Shown piece after piece: positions 27,132 to 35,466 of a DNA stretch of 64,000 nucleotides (position 1 is the first letter of the stretch; every line of letters starts with the position of its first letter). Source of the DNA: Ruegeria sp. YS9. GTDB taxonomy: Bacteria; Pseudomonadota; Alphaproteobacteria; Rhodobacterales; Rhodobacteraceae. The notes under the pieces are model-generated. The model was not told the origin of the DNA. It saw only the letters and a list, made by a program, of their open reading frames with translations, and searched no databases. Location: NCBI RefSeq assembly GCF_024628725.1, contig NZ_CP102410.1:434001-498000 (forward strand), given 5' to 3'. The translations under genes and the position numbers were made by a program.

Positions 27132-28198
27132 CCGACACCAAAATCGGTTCCAAGGCTGCCCCAGTACGCTTTGAGAACGTGTCGAAAGTGTTCGGCAAGG
27201 ATGTCGTCGCCGTCGACAACATCGACCTGCACGTCGAGGCAGGAAAACTCGTCACACTGCTTGGCCCGTCAGGCTGTGGGAAAACAACGACTCTGCGCAT
27301 GATTGCCGGGTTGGAAATGGCGAGCTCGGGCAAGATCCTGATCGGTGATCGGGACGTGACCAAATTGCCTGCCACCGACCGTGACGTATCCATGGTGTTC
27401 CAGTCATACGCGCTTTTCCCTCACATGAGCGTGCTGGAAAACGTGATGTACGGCCTCACTTTCTCGGGCTTTGCAAAGGATGAAGCCCGCAGCCGCGCTC
27501 TGAACGGGCTGGAACTGGTTGGTCTTCAGGGGTTCGACAACCGTCTTCCCTCTGAACTGTCAGGGGGTCAACAACAGCGTGTTGCAGTCGCCCGCGCGCT
27601 GGTTCTTGAGCCGCAGGTTCTGCTGTTCGACGAGCCGCTGTCCAATCTTGATGCCAAGCTTCGCCGTCAGGTGCGAGAGGATATTCGGGCTATCCAGCAA
27701 GATCTTGGTTTGACCGTTGTCTACGTGACCCACGATCAGGAGGAGGCACTGGCGGTCTCGGATGAGATTGTTGTCATGCGCAACGCAGCAATCGCCCAAA
27801 TGGGCACACCACGCCAGCTTTATGATGCCCCAAACGACCGATTTGTTGCGGATTTCATAGGCGAGGCAAACCTTTTGGAATGCCAAATCGTCGATATCAA
27901 TGGCGACGCGGCAACGATAGAAATAGAAGGCTATCGTCACACGCTACCACGTCGCGGATTGTCCGAAGGACCCGCGACCATTGCCGTGCGACCCTCTCGT
28001 CTGGTCATCGGCTCAGACCAAGGCATCCCAGCCACGGTGGCCAAGGCGACCTATGTTGGCGTTCGGATGGAATACACGCTGACCGGTGAATTCGGTCAGG
28101 TTTTTGCCGTTCACGATGACGTCGATGCGCCGCTTGATCCCGGCACCGAGATCAAAATGGGCTTTGCTGACAAAGGCCCCGTTCTTTTGCCGGATTAA
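27128..28198 (+). CDS. ABC transporter ATP-binding protein, FbpC/AfuC-like (MalK/PotA group)
   Basis: The 356-residue ATPase has Walker A GPSGCGKTT, signature LSGGQQQRVAV, Walker B VLLFDEPLSNLD, switch His in VYVTHDQEEAL, and a C-terminal TOBE domain (about 265-350). It overlaps the permease stop by 4 bases (ATGA) and completes the importer encoded from 23889. The gene after it starts on the next base. Confidence 0.93.
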   Translation: MTDTKIGSKAAPVRFENVSKVFGKDVVAVDNIDLHVEAGKLVTLLGPSGCGKTTTLRMIAGLEMASSGKILIGDRDVTKLPATDRDVSMVFQSYALFPHMSVLENVMYGLTFSGFAKDEARSRALNGLELVGLQGFDNRLPSELSGGQQQRVAVARALVLEPQVLLFDEPLSNLDAKLRRQVREDIRAIQQDLGLTVVYVTHDQEEALAVSDEIVVMRNAAIAQMGTPRQLYDAPNDRFVADFIGEANLLECQIVDINGDAATIEIEGYRHTLPRRGLSEGPATIAVRPSRLVIGSDQGIPATVAKATYVGVRMEYTLTGEFGQVFAVHDDVDAPLDPGTEIKMGFADKGPVLLPD

Positions 28199-28771
28199 AT
28201 GCCGAAACTCATTATCATCTCGCACCCCGAGGTCGCAATCGATCCGGCCGTCCCGATAACCGAATGGGGCTTGAACGCTGTGGGCCACAAACGCGCTACT
28301 GAATTTGCATCCGGTGAAGTCTTGTCCAACGTGACGCAGATATGGACCAGTGGCGAGCGGAAGGCCCGCGAAACAGCTGAGATTCTTGCTGCACCACGAG
28401 CGCTACCCGTGAATTGCAACTTGAGTCTTGGTGAGAACGACCGCAGCGCAACCGGTTACTTGCCTCGGGACGATTTCGAGGCCGCGGCCGATGCTTTCTT
28501 TGCTCAGCCGGATAGGAGCTATCGTGGTTGGGAAACAGCTGTCGAGGCGCAGAGACGCATTCATCGAACAGTATCAGAGATAATCCAGTCGCATGATGCC
28601 GGGGATCTTGCAATCGTGACCCATGGGGCAGTGGGCACATTGCTTTGGTGCGCACTCTCGGATTGTTCGATAGACCGCACGTACGACCAACCCTCACAAG
28701 GCCATTTCTGGCAGGCTGATCTGGCGACTCTCAAACCTGATTCATGTTGGGTCGCCTGGCATAGGCGCTAA
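28199..28771 (+). CDS. Histidine phosphatase-superfamily protein with altered RHG motif
   Basis: The 190-residue protein follows the importer ATPase without a gap, so it is part of the same operon. Fold-typical elements are a central strand leading into the catalytic motif near the N-terminus (IIISHPE, His9), TSGERKARETAE (the usual arginine/threonine substrate-binding helix) and the second His in IVTHGAVG. The canonical RHG is SHP: the catalytic Arg is Ser8 and Gly is Pro10. His9, Glu11 and the second His remain. Activity may be changed or lost. A role in dephosphorylating the imported ligand is possible from context. Confidence 0.8.
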   Translation: MPKLIIISHPEVAIDPAVPITEWGLNAVGHKRATEFASGEVLSNVTQIWTSGERKARETAEILAAPRALPVNCNLSLGENDRSATGYLPRDDFEAAADAFFAQPDRSYRGWETAVEAQRRIHRTVSEIIQSHDAGDLAIVTHGAVGTLLWCALSDCSIDRTYDQPSQGHFWQADLATLKPDSCWVAWHRR

Positions 28772-29559
28772 GCGTTCCAAGCGTTCTCTGCGATCTCACG
28801 CAACGTCTCGAATACATCTGGCGTGCCTGCGATCACGCGCCCGCCGTCTCGGATCATCGCATCCGCGTTCTGATCCTCGACAACGCCACCCGCTTCTGAG
28901 ACCAGCAATTGCCCAGCCAGGCAATCCCAAGCATTCATGTGCTCCTCGACGTAACCCAGAAGGCGCCCGGCCGCGACGTAAGCCAACGAAAGCGCTCCGC
29001 TGGCGTTTCTGTGAAACATCGCCCCGTGTTCGATCAGATCCTCGATCACAGGTAAAACATGACGGCTTTCAATCCGGTTCGAATACCCTACGGCTACAGT
29101 TCCGTCGCGCAACGCCACTCCTGATGCGACGCGTATCGGTGATCCGTTGAGTGTCGCTGTTTCCCCGCGCGTTGCGACAAATGTTTCATCCATGTTCGGA
29201 TCATGGATCACACCAATCTCCGTTTGGCCGTTGGTGACACCAGCCAGAACAATGGTCCATGCTGGAATACCGTTCACGAAATTCGTGGTTCCATCGATTG
29301 GATCAATAACCCAGTCAAAGCCACTCTCTCCCGTTGCCGCGCCATGTTCTTCACCGTAAACGCCATCTTTGGGCCAAGCCTCCGCGATCCTTTGACGAAT
29401 GAAAGTCTCGACGTTCCTGTCTGCCTCGCTAACCCAGTCCTGAGCGCCTTTTTGATCAACGACAAGATTGACCCGATCTGCAAAGAGCTTTTTGGCCATT
29501 ACCCCGGCCTGCCGGCAGACTTCGGTGGCAAAATCTCTGCGTTCTGAAAGTCGAGACAT
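28768..29559 (-). CDS. Inositol monophosphatase-family protein
   Basis: The 263-residue enzyme carries all metal-binding motifs of the Mg-dependent IMPase/FBPase/CysQ family: GEEHG, WVIDPIDGTTNF and WDCLAGQLLVSEAGG. It hydrolyses a phosphate monoester such as inositol phosphate, a sugar phosphate or 3',5'-ADP; the sequence alone does not separate these. It converges on the histidine-phosphatase-like gene with a 4-base overlap of their 3' ends. The pairing of two phosphatase families next to an AfuABC-like importer is notable. Confidence 0.9.
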   Translation of the reverse strand: MSRLSERRDFATEVCRQAGVMAKKLFADRVNLVVDQKGAQDWVSEADRNVETFIRQRIAEAWPKDGVYGEEHGAATGESGFDWVIDPIDGTTNFVNGIPAWTIVLAGVTNGQTEIGVIHDPNMDETFVATRGETATLNGSPIRVASGVALRDGTVAVGYSNRIESRHVLPVIEDLIEHGAMFHRNASGALSLAYVAAGRLLGYVEEHMNAWDCLAGQLLVSEAGGVVEDQNADAMIRDGGRVIAGTPDVFETLREIAENAWNA

Positions 29560-29844
29560 AAGTGCTCCTTTTTCGGTTGGAGAGTTGCCAGCAACATTTT
29601 CTGGCGTATCCGATCTCTTCCGCGCCCAGAGTGCTGGGGCAGGGCATTCTGCTGATCAACTATGCTCCAGTAAGATACACTACGCCGGTTTCCAGGTTGC
29701 GAAAAGGCTCACTGGTATTCCGTTTGACGTAGACTTGAAGCGCTTGAACCGTCGAAGCATTCAAAAAGCGAAAAAATCTCAAGGTGTTGAATTCAACGGG
29801 GGACGAGTCTCAATAATTCGATCCCGCTATTTTTTGCATCTAAA

Positions 29845-29866
29845 ATACGCATAATGATGATTATGG
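29845..29866 (-). terminator. Weak terminator downstream of tRNA-Leu
   Basis: CATAAT-GATG-ATTATG forms a short perfect stem (29850-29865), followed on the minus strand by a TATTTTAG tract, 11 bases after the CCA end of the tRNA gene. The stem is AT-rich and weak. The rest of the 317-base gap 29560-29876 contains no gene that I can support. Confidence 0.35.
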
Positions 29867-29876
29867 TAATTTTATT

Positions 29877-29961
29877 TGGTGCGGGTGGAGGGACTTGAAC
29901 CCCCACGCCTTGCGGCGCCAGAACCTAAATCTGGTGCGTCTACCAATTTCGCCACACCCGC
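29877..29961 (-). tRNA. tRNA-Leu (anticodon UAG), CCA encoded
   Basis: Read on the minus strand, the 85-nt sequence folds as a class II tRNA. The acceptor stem is GCGGGTG/CACCCGC, the D-arm contains AAATTGGTAGACGC, the anticodon loop TTTAGGT carries anticodon TAG, a long variable arm (GCGCCGCAAGGCGT) is present, and the T-loop is GGTTCAAGTCC. Discriminator A and CCA are encoded. The long variable arm and the anticodon identify leucine, reading CUA and related codons. A TTGACC/TAATGC promoter-like pair (29996-29970 on the minus strand) lies just upstream, with a short 15-base spacer. Confidence 0.97.
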
Positions 29962-30722
29962 ATCCAAGCGCATTAGCGCTGAATTGAAGCGGTCAATAAC
30001 AAAGCTTGCATCGGAGTGCGAGAGGGAAAATTCGAGGAGTTTAAAGTTTGTGACTTGCCAAGCTGTCTGGTCGAAAACTGCAACCTGTTTTCGACCTTAT
30101 TGATACCGCAAGCAACAAAACGGCCGCGAAACCAGAGGCGTCTGACCCCCCCTGCAACTGGATTGCAAGCAGTTGTATGACGTTGCTTTTCCGCTTTTGA
30201 GTCACAGGTTGACGCTCGGCACAGTTAAGCCGGTCAAAAACGCGCTAACGTTGAATAAACGCCAGAACTACAGGTCGAAACTTGTGCCGCCAAAAATGGT
30301 GGAGAATCAGAGTTCAACGGACCAGAGTTGGTGCAGTCTGATCCGGAAAACCGTCGCAGACTGTGATGCTGGATCTGCCCGGGCACATGGCTCCATCCGC
30401 CAGATTCGGTGCTTTCAGAAAAGCCGCACAACGTAAATATCTGTTTTTATTTGAAAGTATGAAGCCAACAGGCTTTCAACCCTCAATTCATTCGAGTGGA
30501 CCTGAAAAGACATCAGCTTTGCCCATTTGCCTGTGCCGATTATGCCTGCATACAAGCTTGCCAGACGTTTCACTGTCTGTTCTGCCGCTTTGAAATACTC
30601 GCGTCGGTTGAGGCATTCTTATGCGAGGTCGACCACATTGCCGCCATAATTCAACCGCTAAAAAATCTTATTCGCGCCAAAATAACACCGCCTTGAAGGT
30701 ACTTGTTGTTTATCAGGAGTTA
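29962..30722. other. Gene-free stretch before the dynamin operon
   Basis: About 760 bases with no convincing reading frame on either strand; the small open frames have no start context or recognisable product. A perfect 7-base inverted repeat TTGAAAG/CTTTCAA (30451-30457 and 30473-30479) encloses a smaller hairpin AAGCC-AACA-GGCTT, and could be an operator or a short transcript structure. The operon promoter should lie here, but I see no strong -35/-10 pair. Confidence 0.5.
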
Positions 30723-31214
30723 ATGAGTCTTTTTGCCACTTTGGCGCCGGTACGAGTATTTTTGCTCAACTCCAATACAAGGCTTTCTGCTGTGACCGAT
30801 TTGAATCCCTCCGCTGCCGCCGAGCAAGAAGCCGTCTTCTTCGCTCGTGAGAGTTTCCTTGGTGAGCTCAAGACTCTGAATCGCGACCATCCGACCACAG
30901 GCTTTGGCATTTCCCTTCGAACGCATTCGGGTGAACATTATCTGCTTGCGAACGCCCGCATGCCGTTACCCGCCGCAAAATCCGAAGGTTTCCCGACCGG
31001 GCGCCGCGTTGCATGCCTCGAGAACGGCGACCGCTTCAGCTCGATCGAAGTACTGGCCGATTCCAAATCGTACGAGACCATTTCACCCCGGGCCGAAGCC
31101 GAAATACTGGGCAATGCATTGGACCTGATCGCGCGAATCGACACTCTGACAAGCGTTCCGGCGGGGCGTGTTGCACACGAACCCCAAATTGCTGCAACGG
31201 GAACCGGAGGTTAA
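30723..31214 (+). CDS. Unrecognised protein, first gene of the dynamin operon
   Basis: The 163-residue product starts at an ATG behind CAGGAGTTA, a good ribosome-binding site; the open frame extends further upstream to 30621 without one. It has no signal peptide and no transmembrane helix. It looks like a mixed alpha/beta domain (residues 5-150: VRVFLLNSNTRLSAVTDL, then TTGFGISLRTHSGEHYLL). I do not recognise a family. It sits 2 bases before the first dynamin-like gene, so it is certainly co-translated and probably part of the same system, perhaps an adaptor. Confidence 0.75.
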   Translation: MSLFATLAPVRVFLLNSNTRLSAVTDLNPSAAAEQEAVFFARESFLGELKTLNRDHPTTGFGISLRTHSGEHYLLANARMPLPAAKSEGFPTGRRVACLENGDRFSSIEVLADSKSYETISPRAEAEILGNALDLIARIDTLTSVPAGRVAHEPQIAATGTGG

Positions 31215-31216
31215 GT

Positions 31217-33229
31217 ATGGCGCGCAACGATCACCTTTTGTCTGTAGGCAACGAAGCACTGGCACCGATGACGGCGACCATGGCTTCACTGACGGCTCAG
31301 ATTGATCAACTGACTGAGGTGGCTGATGCGCGCTCCTCGGCACGGCTGGCGACCCTCAAGACCCGGATGGAAAATTTTACCGCCAGCGTCACGATGGTGG
31401 GCCAGGTCAAGGCCGGAAAATCCTCGATCGTCAATATTCTTGCCGGGCGCCCTGGCCTGCTTCCGTCAGACGTCAACCCGTGGACGTCGGTGGTTACGAC
31501 CCTGAACATCAACACGCGCCCGCCCGGTGATACAAGGGCCAAGTTCACGTTTTTCGAGCAGGAAGAATGGGACAACCTGATGGTCGGCGGCGGTCGTCTT
31601 GGTGAATTGGCCAATCGCGCCGGCGCAGATGACGAGATGGAAGACATCCGCCGTCAGATCGGTGAAATGAAGGCCAAGTCAGAGGAACGTCTTGGCAAGC
31701 ATTTCGACCTGATCCTGGGCCAAAGTCATCAGTATGATCATTTCGATGAGGAACTGATTCAGCGCTATGTCTGCCTGGGCGATGAAGATGATCCCGATAT
31801 TGATCCAAAAACGGGCCGGTTTGCCGATGTTACCAAATCAGCCGAACTGTATATGGACATTCCGCAATACCCCATCGCGCTAAAACTGTGCGACACACCC
31901 GGTGTGAACGATACGTTCATGGTGCGCGAACAAATCACGCTGCGCAGCCTGCGCGGATCTGAAGTCTGCGTTGTGGTGTTGGCGGCAAGTCAGGCCCTGA
32001 CGACGATGGACATGGCCCTGATGCGCATTATCGCGCAGTTCGAGAACCGGCAGATCATCCTGTTCGTCAACCGGATCGACGAACTTTCCGATCCTGTGAA
32101 CCAGGTGCCAGAGATCCGTGACCGCATTCAGGACACGCTGAAACAGAACAATATCGACACCAATACCAGCGTCGTTTTTGGCAGCGCGTTGTGGGCCGAA
32201 GCGGCGTTGACCGGGAACCCGGATATTCTGACAGAAGAGTCGCGCCAGGCTTTGAATACGTTCTACCTGGCGGCCGGTTTCGGTGATCAGGCGGCCTCGC
32301 TCGACAAAATCTGGGCGCTTTCCGGTCTGCCCGATCTGCTGCTGGCCATGAATGAGCGCATTGCGGAAGGTGCCGGAGCGCGCCTGATGGACCGCGTCCG
32401 CCATCGGGCCCGTAACATTGCCAGTCAGATCCGCGCGACTGCGGTTGCCAAGAATCTGTCGGAAGGCGAAGGCCTTGCACGGGATCTTGACGGTGTGTCG
32501 CCCGAAGAAGCGATAAACACGGTGTCAGCTGAATACGAAAAGAAAGCAGCCGAGTTGACAAATGCGTTGCGCGGCAAAGTGTTGGAGCGTCTGAAGTCAG
32601 CCGAGGACAATTTCGTCAAACGCGCGACGGACTCTCTGATCGCGCATCTTGAAAAAAATGGCGAACAAGGCACGTGGCAATACGATCCCGCAGGTTTGCG
32701 GACGTTGCAAAAGGCTGCCTATTTCAGTTTTGCCCGCGCCATGCGAAAAGACGCCGGGGCGTTGTATGCAACCGCCGCTGCGGATGTTGAGGCGCTTTAT
32801 CACAAAATACTTGGCAACCATCTGGGCGAATTCAGCATCGAAGCACCCATTGTTCCCCGTGTTCCGCCACCTCTGGGTATCGGCCGGACGATTGCACTGG
32901 ACTTGCAAAGCACTTGGTGGCGACGTTGGTGGCAACGCCGAAAGGGGTTTGAGGCATACGCGGCGGATTACACGCGGCTGATCGCGTCCGAGGCAAATTC
33001 GATCACCAAGGATATCGAGGAAAACCAGATTGCAGCGGTGCTGGAAAACGTCCGTGCGATTCTTACGGATTTCCTGCGTGAGCAGAAGGAAACCCTGCTG
33101 AGCATCTCGTCTGCTGCCGACAAGAATCCGGGTCAGACTGCGGCAGCGATGGCGGGTTTGCAGCCTCAGAAATCCAAGGACGAGATTCTGGGCGACATAC
33201 TGAAAGATCTAAGCAACGAAGCGGCATAA
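31217..33229 (+). CDS. Dynamin-like GTPase, large type (copy 1)
   Basis: From the ATG at 31217, behind GGAGGTTA, the protein has 670 residues. It has a GTPase domain with G1 GQVKAGKS (62-69), a G2 Thr within PSDVNPWTSVVTT, G3 DTPGVND (226-232) and G4 NRID (285-288). A long helical region (about 380-670) follows, as in bacterial dynamin-like proteins that bend or fuse membranes. Near residues 567-575 a Trp/Arg cluster, WWRRWWQRR, could be the membrane-inserting paddle (inference). The frame is open from 31013, but that part overlaps the preceding gene. It pairs with the smaller GTPase gene 8 bases downstream and is homologous to the protein at 36408. Confidence 0.88.
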   Translation: MARNDHLLSVGNEALAPMTATMASLTAQIDQLTEVADARSSARLATLKTRMENFTASVTMVGQVKAGKSSIVNILAGRPGLLPSDVNPWTSVVTTLNINTRPPGDTRAKFTFFEQEEWDNLMVGGGRLGELANRAGADDEMEDIRRQIGEMKAKSEERLGKHFDLILGQSHQYDHFDEELIQRYVCLGDEDDPDIDPKTGRFADVTKSAELYMDIPQYPIALKLCDTPGVNDTFMVREQITLRSLRGSEVCVVVLAASQALTTMDMALMRIIAQFENRQIILFVNRIDELSDPVNQVPEIRDRIQDTLKQNNIDTNTSVVFGSALWAEAALTGNPDILTEESRQALNTFYLAAGFGDQAASLDKIWALSGLPDLLLAMNERIAEGAGARLMDRVRHRARNIASQIRATAVAKNLSEGEGLARDLDGVSPEEAINTVSAEYEKKAAELTNALRGKVLERLKSAEDNFVKRATDSLIAHLEKNGEQGTWQYDPAGLRTLQKAAYFSFARAMRKDAGALYATAAADVEALYHKILGNHLGEFSIEAPIVPRVPPPLGIGRTIALDLQSTWWRRWWQRRKGFEAYAADYTRLIASEANSITKDIEENQIAAVLENVRAILTDFLREQKETLLSISSAADKNPGQTAAAMAGLQPQKSKDEILGDILKDLSNEAA

Positions 33230-33237
33230 GTAGAAAA

Positions 33238-34989
33238 ATGGCAAAAGATACACAAACACGCTTTGTTTCACCGAAGGCATGGGAACGCATCGAGCAGTGG
33301 TCCCGCCGCAAGCCGGTTTTCGCCCTGATGGGCGAATTCAGCGCCGGGAAGTCCACGTTGATGAACTTTTTGCTGCGGACGCAGACCTTGCCGACGCAGG
33401 TGACGGCAACCCAGTTGCCACCGGTTTGGTTTAGCTGGGGCAATCAGGCGCCCTATATCAAACGTCATGATGGAAGTATCGAACTGATCGAGCTGGATCA
33501 GCTTGAAACCGTTGGTGTCAATGACGCACAGTTCATCCGTATCTATCTTGAGGCCGATATTCTGGAAGCAGTGGACCTGATCGACACGCCCGGCATTTCG
33601 GATCCCAAGATCTCGACGGATGTATGGCAACGTGCGGTGGGTCAGGCAAACGGCGTCTTGTGGTGTACCCACGCGACGCAAGCCTGGCGCGAAACCGAAC
33701 GCGCGACATGGGTTTCCCTGCCCGAACGGTTGCAGCACAATTCTTTGCTTCTGGTGACGCGGGCAGATGCCCTGAGCCTCAAAGACCGCCAAAAAGTACT
33801 GCGCCGCGTTAACCGCGAGGCGGGTCACCTGTTCAATCGGTCCATTCTGTTCTCGGCTCGCGACGCGATCACTGCCCGGGACAAGACAGGCGATGCCGAG
33901 ATGTGGTCACGCAGCGGCGGAGGCAAGATGATCGACAGCTTCCTGGAGATCACGGAACAGATTATGGACAACCGCGCCGACCAGCTGGCTCGGTACCAGA
34001 TCGACAAGAGCCAGGCCGACGCACCCAAAGTCAAACCTTTGCGCCCTGCCCGTTCATCAAACGAGCCGACAGCCAAAGACGAAGCCACACCCTTGAGGTT
34101 GGTAAACCCGCTTGAGGCCGCCGGGCAGTCGAACGCTGAAGGCGAAACAGTTGTTACCAGCTTCCCGGTACGGCCTGCCCGGGTCGAGCGGCGCTCGGAT
34201 GAGGCCGAGCGGGTTCGGATCGATGCGGAAGAGGCTGAACGGCTGCGCGCAGAGATGACGTCAGAGCCGGTACCGTTGCCCGTTGAACCCGACACAAGCG
34301 ATGATCTGCGTTCCTTGTTCAAGGACACGTCGAACGATCCGCTGGAATTGACGAATGTCGCGGGCCTTGAGGATGACGAAGACGAATTCGAGCTGTCCGT
34401 TGACGCCGATCTGGAAGACTCATTGGATGATGCCCCGAGCGCCCTGGAGGATGCTGAAATCAGCCCCGCGCCTCTTGCGGCTGTTGACGAGTCCGATGAT
34501 GTGCTCGCCTCGCTGAACACTTCGATGCAAGAGACCTCGATCGTGCCGGATGGGGAAGACGAGGAATCCAAGCAGGCCGATTTGGCGGAAGATCGCGGCA
34601 TAGAGGTTTCCGTATCCTCGATTACGGCATTGATGGCCGCGCAAACCGGCAACAATGCGGATGACTATGAGCCGGAACCCGAAACCAGCGGTTTGATTGA
34701 AGCTGCCACTACCGAACAGGTTGATGCAGTTGAAAGAAGCGTTGCCTCGCTGGGTGGCTTACCCGAAGTTGCGGTTGGATCGCCCCTCAGCGCGTCGGAT
34801 ATGTGGCAGGAGGTTTCGAGAAATGAAGACCTGCCGCAGGATGCAGAAGGGCTGAAGAACGTATTCAAGGCTTTTCTGGCCGAGTTCGATCAGATCGCCA
34901 TAGAACACAACGAAAAGCAGACCAAAGAGGCACTTCGAGCCATTCCGAAAGCCAAAGAAAACAGCGGCGCTGAATGGCATGTATTGTAA
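33238..34989 (+). CDS. Dynamin-like GTPase, small type with long acidic tail (copy 1)
   Basis: The 583-residue protein has an N-terminal dynamin-type GTPase domain of about 260 residues: G1 GEFSAGKST (32-40), G3 DTPGISD (116-122) and G4-like TRAD (174-177). The characteristic stretch WCTHATQAWRETER is shared with the small GTPase at 38447. Residues about 270-530 are low-complexity and very acidic, rich in Asp, Glu, Ser and Ala, probably disordered, and carry many Ser/Thr next to acids. The last 80 residues turn helical (DMWQEVSRNEDL, then FKAFLAEFDQIAIEHNEKQTKEAL). Paired with the large GTPase upstream. The acidic Ser/Thr tail could be a substrate of the kinase at 40075 (inference). Confidence 0.86.
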   Translation: MAKDTQTRFVSPKAWERIEQWSRRKPVFALMGEFSAGKSTLMNFLLRTQTLPTQVTATQLPPVWFSWGNQAPYIKRHDGSIELIELDQLETVGVNDAQFIRIYLEADILEAVDLIDTPGISDPKISTDVWQRAVGQANGVLWCTHATQAWRETERATWVSLPERLQHNSLLLVTRADALSLKDRQKVLRRVNREAGHLFNRSILFSARDAITARDKTGDAEMWSRSGGGKMIDSFLEITEQIMDNRADQLARYQIDKSQADAPKVKPLRPARSSNEPTAKDEATPLRLVNPLEAAGQSNAEGETVVTSFPVRPARVERRSDEAERVRIDAEEAERLRAEMTSEPVPLPVEPDTSDDLRSLFKDTSNDPLELTNVAGLEDDEDEFELSVDADLEDSLDDAPSALEDAEISPAPLAAVDESDDVLASLNTSMQETSIVPDGEDEESKQADLAEDRGIEVSVSSITALMAAQTGNNADDYEPEPETSGLIEAATTEQVDAVERSVASLGGLPEVAVGSPLSASDMWQEVSRNEDLPQDAEGLKNVFKAFLAEFDQIAIEHNEKQTKEALRAIPKAKENSGAEWHVL

Positions 34990-35041
34990 GGGCGCCCGAA
35001 TCGAAGTAGCGAGAAACTAATAAATGAAAACAATGGCTTAG

Positions 35042-35443
35042 ATGTCTATTCAAACCGCACTGAACTCCGCCATGGAAACGATACCCGACTGTATTGCAGC
35101 CGGGTATATCGACATGGAGACAGGGATGCTTTTGGGCAGTTCTGTTTCTGATCCTGACTGCGCGGATTCGTTGGATGTTTTGGCGGTGGCTGTGGCGAAT
35201 CTGTTTCAGGGGCAAGGGGTTGCAGCCTTTGAAGCGCTCTTGCGTCAGGCTGGCAGTGCGGACGAAGAAAACGCTGGTTTCGGGGAAGTCGCCGTTTTTT
35301 CCAAGGATAGGCTGAACATCTTTTTGCGGACCAAGGAATATCCTGATCATGTGGTCTGCTACATCTGTCGCAACAGTGCGAATGTCGGACTGGCGCTTAC
35401 CAAATCACATCTCAGTCTGGGGCCGGTCGCGGCTGCGGTTTGA
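35042..35443 (+). CDS. Roadblock/LC7-like small protein
   Basis: The 133-residue protein has the topology and typical phrases of a roadblock/longin fold: an N-terminal helix (ALNSAMETIPDCIAAGYIDMETGML), a middle helix, then strands (GEVAVFSKDRLNIFLR, HVVCYICRNSANVGLAL). Such proteins commonly bind or regulate small GTPases (for example MglB with MglA). Its place between two pairs of dynamin-like GTPases suggests that it acts on them. Its stop overlaps a TTG that could start the next frame. Family assignment is by eye and moderately sure. Confidence 0.68.
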   Translation: MSIQTALNSAMETIPDCIAAGYIDMETGMLLGSSVSDPDCADSLDVLAVAVANLFQGQGVAAFEALLRQAGSADEENAGFGEVAVFSKDRLNIFLRTKEYPDHVVCYICRNSANVGLALTKSHLSLGPVAAAV

Positions 35444-35466
35444 ACGGGACCAGAGGGGGTCACGGC

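Noticed and set aside
29468..29854. Small plus-strand open frame before the tRNA gene
   Set aside because: It begins inside the inositol-monophosphatase gene on the other strand, has no ribosome-binding site and no recognisable product.
29877..31216. tRNA-Leu next to the dynamin cluster as a possible genomic-island integration site
   Set aside because: The cluster lies on the 5' side of the tRNA gene, whereas integration normally uses the 3' end. No integrase and no repeat of the tRNA 3' end were seen within the window.
33238..34989. Elongation-factor or Era-type GTPase instead of a dynamin-like one
   Set aside because: The GEFSAGKS G1, the lack of a proper NKxD, the pairing with a large DLP and the absence of KH or EF domains favour a dynamin-type assignment.
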